From Lewinellaceae bacterium (GTDB taxonomy: Bacteria; Bacteroidota; Bacteroidia; Chitinophagales; Saprospiraceae), in NCBI GenBank assembly GCA_020636325.1, contig JACJYC010000023.1:26632-90631 (forward strand): a stretch of DNA of 64,000 bases. Direction: 5' to 3'. Below, in pieces: positions 35,298 through 43,511 of this stretch; positions within the stretch are counted from its first letter, which is position 1, and each line of letters begins with the position of its first letter. The translations under genes and the position numbers were made by a program. The notes beneath the pieces were generated by a model. That model was given only the letters and a program-made list of their open reading frames with translations, ran no database searches and was not told the origin of the DNA.

Positions 35298-36191
35298 TCA
35301 GACCAGCATTTCATTCCGTCTTTGGATCAGGAATTGCTTGGGCGGAATACCGTATTTCTTGTGGAATGCCTTGATGAAATGCGAGATATCGTCGTAGCCG
35401 GCTTCCATGGCGGTAGCGGTTACGGTGGTATGGTTTTGCGACAGGAGTTGATGGGCCAGTTCCAGGCGCCTGTCGATCAGCCATTGCTTGGGAGCAACGC
35501 CGAATTGCCGTTTGAAATCGCGCCGGAAGGTGGAAATGCTCCTGCCGGTCAGGTACGCATAGTCCTCTACACTCAGGGATTTGTTGAAATTGGCGTTCAT
35601 GAACGTCTTCAAGGTCCTTTTTTCCTTGTTCTTGAGGTTCAGCAGGGCGCCGTTGAAGCATTCTCCCTGTTCGGAAATGCTGATCAGGTGCAGCAATTCG
35701 AAGAGTTTGGACCGGGTGAGCTTGTGGTGCGAGTGGGACTTGTCCTTGTACAGGTGCAGCAGGTTCTCGGTGAACATGCGGATATGGTCCGTATAGTCGA
35801 GCAGGAGGTAGGGCACGCATTTTTGTTTCGGACTTTTTTCCTTGTGCTGCCGGTCCTGCAGGGATTGGACGAATTCGTCGATGAGCGCCTCGTCAAAAAA
35901 GAAGACGATGGCTTCGAATGCGTCTTTTGAAGGCAAAATATCGGAGATCATGTACAATCCCTTCGGCAGGAATACCATCTGACCGGCGTTGACATGGGTC
36001 AGAAACTCATCGCCGCTGGCTACGCGCAGACGGCCGTTCAGCACCAGGGTCATGGCATGGGTGGAGACGTATCCTTCCTTTTGCACATCGACCTGGTAAA
36101 AAGCCTTGTGGATCACGCAGGAAAGCCCGTCGACCAGCACCTTTCCCACCTGGGGATTCTCGAAAAAAGATTGCGGCAATATTTTCATCAT
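35298..36191 (-). CDS. AraC-family transcriptional regulator
   Basis: 297 residues from the ATG at 36191 (MMKILPQSFFENP); the open frame extends four codons further to a TTG. The N-terminal half is a cupin-like ligand domain (STHAMTLVLNGRLRV, LTHVNAGQMVFLPKG). The last ~100 residues hold two helix-turn-helix motifs: SVEDYAYLTGRSISTFRRDFKR and VTATAMEAGYDDISHFIKAF, ending KKYGIPPKQFL. A ligand is not known. Upstream of the SDR gene and divergent from the hybrid kinase gene. Confidence 0.92.
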   Translation of the reverse strand: MMKILPQSFFENPQVGKVLVDGLSCVIHKAFYQVDVQKEGYVSTHAMTLVLNGRLRVASGDEFLTHVNAGQMVFLPKGLYMISDILPSKDAFEAIVFFFDEALIDEFVQSLQDRQHKEKSPKQKCVPYLLLDYTDHIRMFTENLLHLYKDKSHSHHKLTRSKLFELLHLISISEQGECFNGALLNLKNKEKRTLKTFMNANFNKSLSVEDYAYLTGRSISTFRRDFKRQFGVAPKQWLIDRRLELAHQLLSQNHTTVTATAMEAGYDDISHFIKAFHKKYGIPPKQFLIQRRNEMLV

Positions 36192-36438
36192 AGGACAAAT
36201 CAAGTGCGATTCTCTTCAGAGAAGTGGTCGAAAGGAGCAAAAGTTGTGTTTTTCGGTCAAATTATGGGATTTTTCTGAAAGAACAGACGCCTGGTGTAGT
36301 CGTTGTGCAGATCGAAAAAAAAGAATCGCGAGCAAAGGCGACCAACAGGCCGAGAGTCAGGGTCAGGACATTGGCCCGGGTGAGCCATTTTTGCCAGAAG
36401 GAGAATTTGCGGTCAGCCATTGAATCCTATATTTTCAG

Positions 36439-36446
36439 TACTTTTG
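36439..36446 (+). promoter_or_regulatory. -7 element upstream of the hybrid kinase gene
   Basis: TACTTTTG matches TAnnTTTG and lies 22 bases before the TTG start of the kinase, giving a very short leader. The -33 region is weak. Confidence 0.4.
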
Positions 36447-36467
36447 GAAAGCCATATTTAATCAAAA

Positions 36468-39400
36468 TTGAGGAAATTTACACTATATCAGCTGCTGATA
36501 TTTCTTTGGGGAATTCATCCTTCCATCGCCCAGCAATTGCGTTTCGAAAGGTACACCATGGAAGATGGGCTTTCCAATCCCGGCACCTATTGGCTGAAAA
36601 GCCTTATCCAGGACCGGGAAGGCTTTCTCTGGTTCACCACGTTCAACGGCCTGAACCGTTTCGACGGCAAAAATTTCAAGGTTTTCCAGTACGATGACCA
36701 ATTGCCTAAAAGTTTGGGCGACAACCTGACAACCGGCATATGTGAGGCGGATGACGGCCGGATCTGGGTTGGCACCGCTTCGGGCATCTATATCTTTGAC
36801 CCGGTAACGGAAACTTTTGATTACATCGAACCTGAACCGGATGAACCCGGGGGCCTTTGCGGCCGTCAGATCAATTTTATCGGTAAGGATCATGAGGGAA
36901 ACATGTGGGTGGGAACCGGCTCCAACGGGGTATGCCGATGGTCGCCGAAATCGGGGACATTCACCGGTTTCGGGAATTATTTCAAAGATGGGCTGGTTTT
37001 TTATCAGCAAAAAGACGGGACTATATGGGTAGGCAATATCGACGGCCTTCATCGGAAACTGCCGGGGAAGGACAGCTTTCAACTGGTTCGGCTGACCGCA
37101 TCAACCCTGAATGGGCGCCCGCTTCCGGCTTCGGATATAGCGGAACTTCCGGACGGGCAACTTTTCATCGCTTCCTCGGGCTACGGTTTGTGGAAGTATG
37201 CGCCTGCCACGGGGCGATTCGAGGATCTGACGGCATCTTTCAGTCCTGAATTCTCAACTTCGCTGAGATGTCTTGTGACGGATAAAGCGGGCAGGATCTG
37301 GATGGGGGCAACCCGGGAGATCCAACGGTATGATCCGGTCACAGGGCTTTTTCATGCATTCCGGTTTGATGAGGACGATCCTGCCGGTGTTCCGTCGTTC
37401 CCAATCGCGGCAGGCTACGCCGATGCGGCGGGAAGCCTGTGGTTTAATACATCCACAGGTGGGGTCATAGTTACCCATACCTCCGATAATCCGATTGAAA
37501 TCCTGGGGGATATGATCATCTATGAAGCTGTCCGACTGGATGAAAACCGGGTTCTGATCAACGATGGCGAAAAAATTTGGACCCTTGATTGCAAGGCAAA
37601 CCAACTCTTGCCGTCAGGAATTCCTCCCGAAATTTCAGCCGCCCCGGTCCGGGATATCGCCCTCTCCGGGCAAAACGAATTATGGACCTTGAATAACAGG
37701 GATCAGATCATAAAGGTCTATAATTTTCAAACCGGAAAAATAAGGAGCCTGCCTGGAGGGAGTACATTGCTGAAAACCGACAGGAAAGGCAGGATATGGT
37801 CCGGGCTTAAATATTTCGATGAGGATCAGGGTGGGTGGATCCGCTTCTATCCGAAAATTGCAGGCTTCCCGGACTCTACGAAGGTAGAAGGCGCTGTTTT
37901 GGATCTGTACTTTGACGACAAAAACACCGCCTGGCTTGCTACCAACCTGGGCATTTTCCGCTACGATCCTGATAAGGACCGGGGCAGGCGTTATACATTA
38001 TACCCCGGCGCCGGCCAGGCATCGGAAAGGGTGCAATTGATCTTCCCGGGGTCCGGAGGCCGGTTCTACCTGTCTACTACAAACGGATTATCGATTTACG
38101 ACCCGGTGGCTGATCGCTTCCGGAATTACAATCAAAATAACGGTCTGCTTCACAACCAGGTGACCACAGTAGTAGAGGATATTCACGGCCACCTTTGGAT
38201 CTCCTCACCGAAAGGCCTGCAAAAATTCCTGCCCGAAACAGGCCAGTTTATAACCTATGGGATCAATGACGGATTCCCGGATCCCTTATTCTATTTCCAA
38301 CGTGCATACAGTGACCAGGCGGGGTATTTGTATTTCACAAGTGGGGAGAAATTGATCCGGTTTCATCCGGACAGCCTGAAGGAAAAGGATTACGCTCCTT
38401 CCGTCCGATTGCTCGACTTCTACCTGGACCATAAGGTCGTAAGAGTCGGCGTCCCTGATTCTCTATTGAAAAAACAACTGCATTTTTCCAACGGGATCCG
38501 GCTCCGGCATGACCAGTCTGATTTTGGATTCAGCTTTGTGATGCCTGTATTTTTTAAATCCGAAGGAGTCGAATATTTTTACCAATTGACACCTTACCAG
38601 ACCGATTGGAGGAGCGCCGGAAACAGAACAGAGATCCACTATTCCAATATTGATCCGGGCCGGTATACGTTCAGGGTAAAAGCCCGAACTGCCGACGGAT
38701 ACTGGAGCGCAAAGGAAGCAACCGTCGGGCTGTATATCGCCCCTCCCTGGTGGGCCACTCCAGGCGCTTATTTCGGTTACCTGCTCCTGGTTTCAGGAGC
38801 TGCTTTGGCCATCTACCGGTTCAACCTGAACCGGCAGTTGGAACGTGCCCAGGCCAGGCATCTCAGAGAACTCGACACCCTGAGATCCCGGCTTTACGCC
38901 AATATCACCCACGAATTCCGGACGCCCCTCACCGTCATTATGGGTATGGCCGGCAACCTGAAGGGGCAGGAACTGGAAAAAAAGCTGATTCTCCGCAACA
39001 GCAACAGCCTGCTCCGGCTCATCAACCAGTTGCTCGACCTGTCGAAGCTGGATGCCGGAAAACTGAACCTTCACCTGATCCGGGCCAATATCGTCAGCTA
39101 CCTGAAGTACCTCACCGAGTCCTTTTATTCCTTGACGGAAGAAAAACAGATCGACCTGTCTTTCCAATCCGGAGAAGAAACCCTGATCATGGATTTTGAC
39201 GAGGAGAAGATCCAGCATATCGTCTTCAATCTTTTGTCCAACGCGGTCAAATTCACGCCCCCGGGCGGGGAGATCAGCATCCGACTTCGCAAAACGGATG
39301 AAGGGCGGCCATCCTGCCTTCAAATGGAGGTCCTGGACACCGGTATCGGGATATCTCCCGAAAACCTGCCGCATGTTTTTGACCGGTTCTTCCAGGCCGA

Positions 39401-40397
39401 TGACTCCCCGGTTCGCAGGAGCGGCGGAACCGGGATCGGCCTGGCACTTTCCAAAGAGCTTGTCGAACTGATGGGCGGGAATATTTCCATTCAAAGCGAA
39501 TTAAATAACGGGACATGCGTTACCCTTCGGTTGCCCGTAAAGCAGGAAGCCCCCATGGCCCATTGGGAAGCGCAGGTCATTTCGTATGCTCCACCAACCG
39601 AAGAGATCCGGGCAGGGCATCCAACTGAAGAGGCGGGATTGCCGGATAATCGCCCCCTGTTACTGATCATCGAAGACAACCGGGATGTGGTGCTATATCT
39701 GGAAAGCATCCTGACGGACAATTACCGCATCCTGACGGAAGCCGACGGCCAATCGGGTATGGACAAGGCCTTTGAGACTGTGCCGGATATCATCCTCAGC
39801 GATGTCATGATGCCTGAAAAGGACGGGTTCGAGGTTTGCCGTATCCTGAAAAGCGATCAGCGGACCAGCCATATCCCGATCATCCTGCTGACGGCCAGGG
39901 CCGAACAACGGGATAAGGTCTCCGGGTTGAAATTCGGTGCGGACGCTTACCTGCAAAAGCCCTTCGACAAGGAAGAACTCTTCGTTCGCCTCGAAAAACT
40001 GGTGGAATCGCGGAAAAGGCTGCAGGAAAAATACCTTCTGCAAGGGGTATCGGGGCTTGACATGCAACCAGGCGATGACCTCGACACCCAATTCCTGCAC
40101 AAGGTCCGGGATGTAATCAGGGAAAAGATCGGCATTGAGGATCTTTCTCCCGGCGATCTGGGCAAAGCGCTTTACCTGAGCCAGATGCAGCTCTACCGGA
40201 AACTGAAGGCGCTGACCGGAAAAACGCCGACCTTGTTTATCCGGACCGTGCGGTTGCAGAACGCAGCCCGATTGCTCAAAACGACGGATCTCAATGTCTC
40301 CGAGGTTGCCTACCAATCCGGGTTTTCCGACCCTGCCTATTTCAGCCGGGTGTTTAAAGATGAATTCGGCATCCCGCCAAGTTCTTTTCGCAATTAA
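36468..40397 (+). CDS. hybrid two-component regulator (HTCS): sensor, histidine kinase, receiver and AraC-type output in one protein
   Basis: 1309 residues. The start is a TTG at 36468: an in-frame stop precedes it, and a start at the first ATG would delete the signal peptide (TLYQLLIFLWGIHPSIAQ). Domains in order: periplasmic propeller repeats to about residue 650 (DREGFLWFTTFNGLNRFDG is repeat 1), Y_Y_Y domain about 690-755 (DPGRYTFRVKARTADGYW), one membrane helix near 770-790, HisKA with His815 in NITHEFRTP, HATPase with NLLSNAVKFTPPGG and GTGIGLAL, receiver with Asp1112 in ILSDVMMPEKDG, and a C-terminal AraC-type HTH. Such proteins sense a ligand outside and switch a neighbouring locus on, classically glycan genes; here the next gene encodes an MACPF protein. 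Confidence 0.96.
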   Translation: MRKFTLYQLLIFLWGIHPSIAQQLRFERYTMEDGLSNPGTYWLKSLIQDREGFLWFTTFNGLNRFDGKNFKVFQYDDQLPKSLGDNLTTGICEADDGRIWVGTASGIYIFDPVTETFDYIEPEPDEPGGLCGRQINFIGKDHEGNMWVGTGSNGVCRWSPKSGTFTGFGNYFKDGLVFYQQKDGTIWVGNIDGLHRKLPGKDSFQLVRLTASTLNGRPLPASDIAELPDGQLFIASSGYGLWKYAPATGRFEDLTASFSPEFSTSLRCLVTDKAGRIWMGATREIQRYDPVTGLFHAFRFDEDDPAGVPSFPIAAGYADAAGSLWFNTSTGGVIVTHTSDNPIEILGDMIIYEAVRLDENRVLINDGEKIWTLDCKANQLLPSGIPPEISAAPVRDIALSGQNELWTLNNRDQIIKVYNFQTGKIRSLPGGSTLLKTDRKGRIWSGLKYFDEDQGGWIRFYPKIAGFPDSTKVEGAVLDLYFDDKNTAWLATNLGIFRYDPDKDRGRRYTLYPGAGQASERVQLIFPGSGGRFYLSTTNGLSIYDPVADRFRNYNQNNGLLHNQVTTVVEDIHGHLWISSPKGLQKFLPETGQFITYGINDGFPDPLFYFQRAYSDQAGYLYFTSGEKLIRFHPDSLKEKDYAPSVRLLDFYLDHKVVRVGVPDSLLKKQLHFSNGIRLRHDQSDFGFSFVMPVFFKSEGVEYFYQLTPYQTDWRSAGNRTEIHYSNIDPGRYTFRVKARTADGYWSAKEATVGLYIAPPWWATPGAYFGYLLLVSGAALAIYRFNLNRQLERAQARHLRELDTLRSRLYANITHEFRTPLTVIMGMAGNLKGQELEKKLILRNSNSLLRLINQLLDLSKLDAGKLNLHLIRANIVSYLKYLTESFYSLTEEKQIDLSFQSGEETLIMDFDEEKIQHIVFNLLSNAVKFTPPGGEISIRLRKTDEGRPSCLQMEVLDTGIGISPENLPHVFDRFFQADDSPVRRSGGTGIGLALSKELVELMGGNISIQSELNNGTCVTLRLPVKQEAPMAHWEAQVISYAPPTEEIRAGHPTEEAGLPDNRPLLLIIEDNRDVVLYLESILTDNYRILTEADGQSGMDKAFETVPDIILSDVMMPEKDGFEVCRILKSDQRTSHIPIILLTARAEQRDKVSGLKFGADAYLQKPFDKEELFVRLEKLVESRKRLQEKYLLQGVSGLDMQPGDDLDTQFLHKVRDVIREKIGIEDLSPGDLGKALYLSQMQLYRKLKALTGKTPTLFIRTVRLQNAARLLKTTDLNVSEVAYQSGFSDPAYFSRVFKDEFGIPPSSFRN

Positions 40398-40413
40398 TTG
40401 ACAATCAGCTTGA

Positions 40414-40482
40414 TTTGCAAACTCAGTCCAAAGGTTTGCAAAACCAGTCCAAGGGTTCGGCCTGAACCCGGTCATACCTTTG
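40414..40482 (+). promoter_or_regulatory. 21-bp direct repeat plus -7 element: probable HTCS operator/promoter of the MACPF gene
   Basis: TTTGCAAACTCAGTCCAAAGG (40414-40434, 21 bases; last G shared with spacing) is followed directly by a second copy at 40435-40455 with 18 of 21 identical bases. A perfect -7 element TACCTTTG sits at 40475-40482 and the -33 is poor, as at activator-dependent promoters. A 21-bp centre-to-centre direct repeat is the geometry used by AraC at its activating half-sites. It leaves a leader of about 185 bases before the ATG at 40669. Confidence 0.55.
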
Positions 40483-40668
40483 CACCTGTCAAGATCCACT
40501 CTATCAGGTAATCCGAAATTAGCAACAAAAGTCCGTTCCCCATTCGACAGCAGGTTCCCGGATTGAAAAATTCGGCGGATAACTGTAAAGGGATAGTTTA
40601 TCGCCCCTTTTCCATCTGCCGGTCAGACTCCTTTGGAATAAATTATTATTCACCTAAAATTTCTAATC

Positions 40669-42195
40669 ATGAAAATCAAATTAAAAACCTTTAAAGTTAT
40701 CGGGCTGCTATTGGTTCTGCTTTGTATCGCCAATGTTGGATGCGACCCCCCCAAAGAAGCGGTAATCGATTCAACTACCGGGTTGACACCCCAGCAAAAC
40801 CAAATGTTGCAGTTGTGTTTGGGTGTAGGATATAGGGGGGAAGGCGGTTATGCCGACTTGAAGTATTCCACCACCAGCCTGTTTGACCCTGATCAGTTGA
40901 GTAAGTTTACGGAGGTTGTAATGGCGCCCAGGTATGATGGACGAATAGCTGAGGGGCGGTCGATAAGCGATTATGCCAACAGTTTATCCGTTTCGGTTTC
41001 TGTTAGCGGGAAATATGAACTTTTTTCAGGAAGTGCCAGCGCCAGCTTCAATCAAAGTTCTATGACCAATAACAATAACTCCTTTTTTACTTTGCTCGAT
41101 GTCATAGGATATTACAGGCTGGATATCGATGCGAAAAAAGCACCTTTAAAACCTGCCGTAAAGAATGATATTGAACACATGGCTCCGGACCAGCTAATCG
41201 CTACTTATGGTACGCATTATGTACAATCCGCCTATGTCGGAGCCAGGGTTGCATTCAATACCTATATAGACCGTTCCAGGTTTACAAATGAATCTGATTT
41301 TGAGGCATCGGTCACAGCCGCATATGGGTCTTCTGTTTCCGGAAAAGCCAGCGTCGGATCAACCAATAAGGAATACATTGAGGAGTTCTCTAAAAATTCT
41401 ACGGTTCAGGTCTTCGGCGGAGACCCTTCTTTGGCAGAAGCCATTGAAGAGAATGGAAACAAAAACGGAGGATATGACAACTGGAGAAAAACAATCAAGG
41501 ATCATATGACTTTGGCGGATTATGGAGTGGCGGGGCTCCGGCCCATCTCGGAATTGGCTTCAACACCCGCCAGACAGAAAGCATTAGACGATGCCATTCA
41601 AAAATACCTGAAGGAGCATGGACTTCCGGGGCCCACCCCTCAAATCATGAAGAATAGTACGGTTATACTTCGCTCAAGCGACGGCCGTTGTGTGTCGCGT
41701 CCAATATTCTGGAGCTTTGTAGGGCAACAATGTTACAACCCCAAAATGTACTCGGAAGATAAAATTGGTGATTTTCGCGTAACCGGCTATTTTTCCTTTA
41801 CTAATGCATCGGATCCACTGATGCCCAACAATAATGTAACCATCATGTTCAAGGAAAAAGAATTGGTGCCCAATTGGCCGTCCGGCAACTATGCTAAAGA
41901 AACCAATACCGACTGGCTCAATGCCAAATATTTGAAATTAAGCGGACCGTTGCCTCCATTTTCTCTGTATTGGAAAGATCCGGAAGATGCATGGGCAGAA
42001 TGGATAATCAAGAAGGTAAACGGAACAGACGGACCCATTTACAGTGGAGATGAGGTGTATATTTACAATAATGCTAAAAGCGAGTACCTGAATTTTCACG
42101 ATGACAATTATCTATGGGTAGATACATCCGATAAAATCAAAAATGGCAACCGAGGCGATGATAAATTTATCTGGAAATTTTATGTGGTAAACTAA
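40669..42195 (+). CDS. MACPF (membrane attack complex/perforin) domain lipoprotein
   Basis: 508 residues. Lipoprotein signal (LLLVLLCIANVGC, Cys25) targets it to a membrane. Residues about 45-300 are a MACPF pore-forming domain: the signature YGTHYVQSAYVGA (180-192) corresponds to Y-G-T-H-[FY]-x6-G-G with Ala for the last Gly, and VFGGDP (248-253) with a following Trp is the usual second landmark. A Ser/Asn-rich stretch (SVSVSVSGKYELFSGSASASF) would form a membrane hairpin. Residues ~325-508 are a beta-rich C-terminal domain, perhaps a beta-trefoil or receptor-binding domain (SGDEVYIYNNAKSEYLNFHDD). Codons are visibly AT-richer than in neighbours, suggesting transfer. Bacteroidales secrete MACPF toxins against relatives; no immunity gene is evident. 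Confidence 0.88.
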   Translation: MKIKLKTFKVIGLLLVLLCIANVGCDPPKEAVIDSTTGLTPQQNQMLQLCLGVGYRGEGGYADLKYSTTSLFDPDQLSKFTEVVMAPRYDGRIAEGRSISDYANSLSVSVSVSGKYELFSGSASASFNQSSMTNNNNSFFTLLDVIGYYRLDIDAKKAPLKPAVKNDIEHMAPDQLIATYGTHYVQSAYVGARVAFNTYIDRSRFTNESDFEASVTAAYGSSVSGKASVGSTNKEYIEEFSKNSTVQVFGGDPSLAEAIEENGNKNGGYDNWRKTIKDHMTLADYGVAGLRPISELASTPARQKALDDAIQKYLKEHGLPGPTPQIMKNSTVILRSSDGRCVSRPIFWSFVGQQCYNPKMYSEDKIGDFRVTGYFSFTNASDPLMPNNNVTIMFKEKELVPNWPSGNYAKETNTDWLNAKYLKLSGPLPPFSLYWKDPEDAWAEWIIKKVNGTDGPIYSGDEVYIYNNAKSEYLNFHDDNYLWVDTSDKIKNGNRGDDKFIWKFYVVN

Positions 42196-42266
42196 GTTTC
42201 CGATCCCTCTGCCGGAATTACTGCAGGCATGCGATCTTTTCAGACCCGATCAACATGCTTGCGGTA

Positions 42267-42710
42267 TTATTTCCTGCCCTTCCGCCCCTTCATCTTCTCC
42301 ACATACATCATCTCATCCAGCTCCCAGGCCTCGAACAGATAGGCCCGGAGGATCTCTTCATCAATTCGGTCGCCCGGGTAAAAGCGTTTGTTGTATACCT
42401 GCTTGCGGTTGCCCCGGTCCAGGTATCCGATCTCGTCGGCGAGGAGGTAGCCGTAGTTGAAACCGAACTCGACCCCGTCCCAGGTTTTGCCGCCCCACGA
42501 TACGGCGCCCGGCCAGATATAACAAATGAGCTTATGCCGGCGGTAGAACGGCACGTTGAAGCTCAAGCCCTCTTCGATCTCCGGCAGGCATTCGGTGACG
42601 AGGGTCCGCAATTGTTCCACCATTTCCAGTTGTTCTTCCGGCAAAAAGCCGAGCAGCTCGCCGACCGTGCGGAAGTTTACATTTTGCATCGGCTTTTTTG
42701 ATTGTTCCAT
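42267..42710 (-). CDS. DUF1801 (YdhG-like) protein
   Basis: 147 residues. Matches the DUF1801 fold: EEQLEMVEQLRTLVTECLPEIEEGLSFNVPFYR, then KLICYIWPGAVSWGGKTWDGVEFGF, and a C-terminal helical cap. Function unknown; the fold is iron-chaperone (frataxin)-like in some members. Start at ATG 42710. Convergent with the MACPF gene; upstream lies a heptamer array. Confidence 0.8.
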   Translation of the reverse strand: MEQSKKPMQNVNFRTVGELLGFLPEEQLEMVEQLRTLVTECLPEIEEGLSFNVPFYRRHKLICYIWPGAVSWGGKTWDGVEFGFNYGYLLADEIGYLDRGNRKQVYNKRFYPGDRIDEEILRAYLFEAWELDEMMYVEKMKGRKGRK

Positions 42711-42720
42711 TGCTTCATGG

Positions 42721-42781
42721 TTAGTTGTAAGTTGTAAGTCGTAAGTTGTAAGTCGTAAGTTGTAAGTTGTAAGTCGTAAGT
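42721..42781. repeat. heptamer array GTAAGTT/GTAAGTC
   Basis: About eight consecutive 7-base units GTAAGTT or GTAAGTC, between the DUF1801 start and the DinB gene. The same family recurs at 43456, 47541 and 53320. No other feature is seen in the 271-base gap. Confidence 0.9.
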
Positions 42782-42981
42782 GGGGCAGACATCAGACTAA
42801 TGACCTTTCATTGTTTCATTGTCGGCTTCTGTCTGCGGTTGCTCCTCAATAAACCGGTGTTTGGGTTCCTGACCGGCTCCTATCGGATAGAAAAGGATAA
42901 AATCATTGAAGATTGGCAGTCGAAATACCGTAATTTGCTCGGGGAAACGGCCGAAATTATCCGAATCACCGGCGTTTCGGG

Positions 42982-43458
42982 ATGCAAATTAACAACATCA
43001 TGACCAAAGAACAACTCATCCGTGATCTGACAACTGCACGGGACAGAACGCTGGCCTTCTTCGACCTGCCGCCTGCGGATCTGTCCCGTTCCTATGGCCC
43101 TGGAAAATGGACCGTCCGGCAGATCCTGCACCACATCACGGACGCCGATACGGTGATGTATGATCGCATCCGGCGGGCAATCGCCGAACCGAGACAGGTG
43201 ATCTGGGCTTTTGACCAGGATCGCTGGTGTCAAAATCTGGATTATCAGTCCTTACCATTGGAATTGAACCGGGATATTTTCAGGTCGGTCCGGAATATGG
43301 TCATACACCTGACCGGCCAATTCTACGACAGCCACGGCGCCAATGAATTCGTGCACAGCGAGGTGGGGGTGCGGACCTTGAAGGATGAGCTAGAAAAAGT
43401 GGCCTGGCACAATGAAGGGCACCTTAAACAGATCGAAATCGCCCTGAAGACGAAATAA
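42982..43458 (+). CDS. DinB-family protein
   Basis: 158 residues (152 if begun at the second ATG, 43000). Four-helix DinB/YfiT fold: GKWTVRQILHHITDADTVMYDRI has the first metal His pair near residue 50, NMVIHLTGQF follows, and the last His lies in KVAWHNEGHLKQIEIA near 145. Members are metal-dependent hydrolases or thiol-dependent transferases; substrate unknown. The stop codon TAA begins a TAAGTTGTAAG unit of the heptamer family. Confidence 0.85.
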   Translation: MQINNIMTKEQLIRDLTTARDRTLAFFDLPPADLSRSYGPGKWTVRQILHHITDADTVMYDRIRRAIAEPRQVIWAFDQDRWCQNLDYQSLPLELNRDIFRSVRNMVIHLTGQFYDSHGANEFVHSEVGVRTLKDELEKVAWHNEGHLKQIEIALKTK

Positions 43459-43511
43459 GTTGTAAGAGCAGAAGGTCATGAAATTGAACCGATATTGAAA
43501 AACCAACAGCC

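Noticed and set aside
42721..42781. Possible CRISPR array at the GTAAGTY repeats
   Set aside because: The unit is 7 bases, with no spacers and no cas genes. It is a simple tandem repeat.
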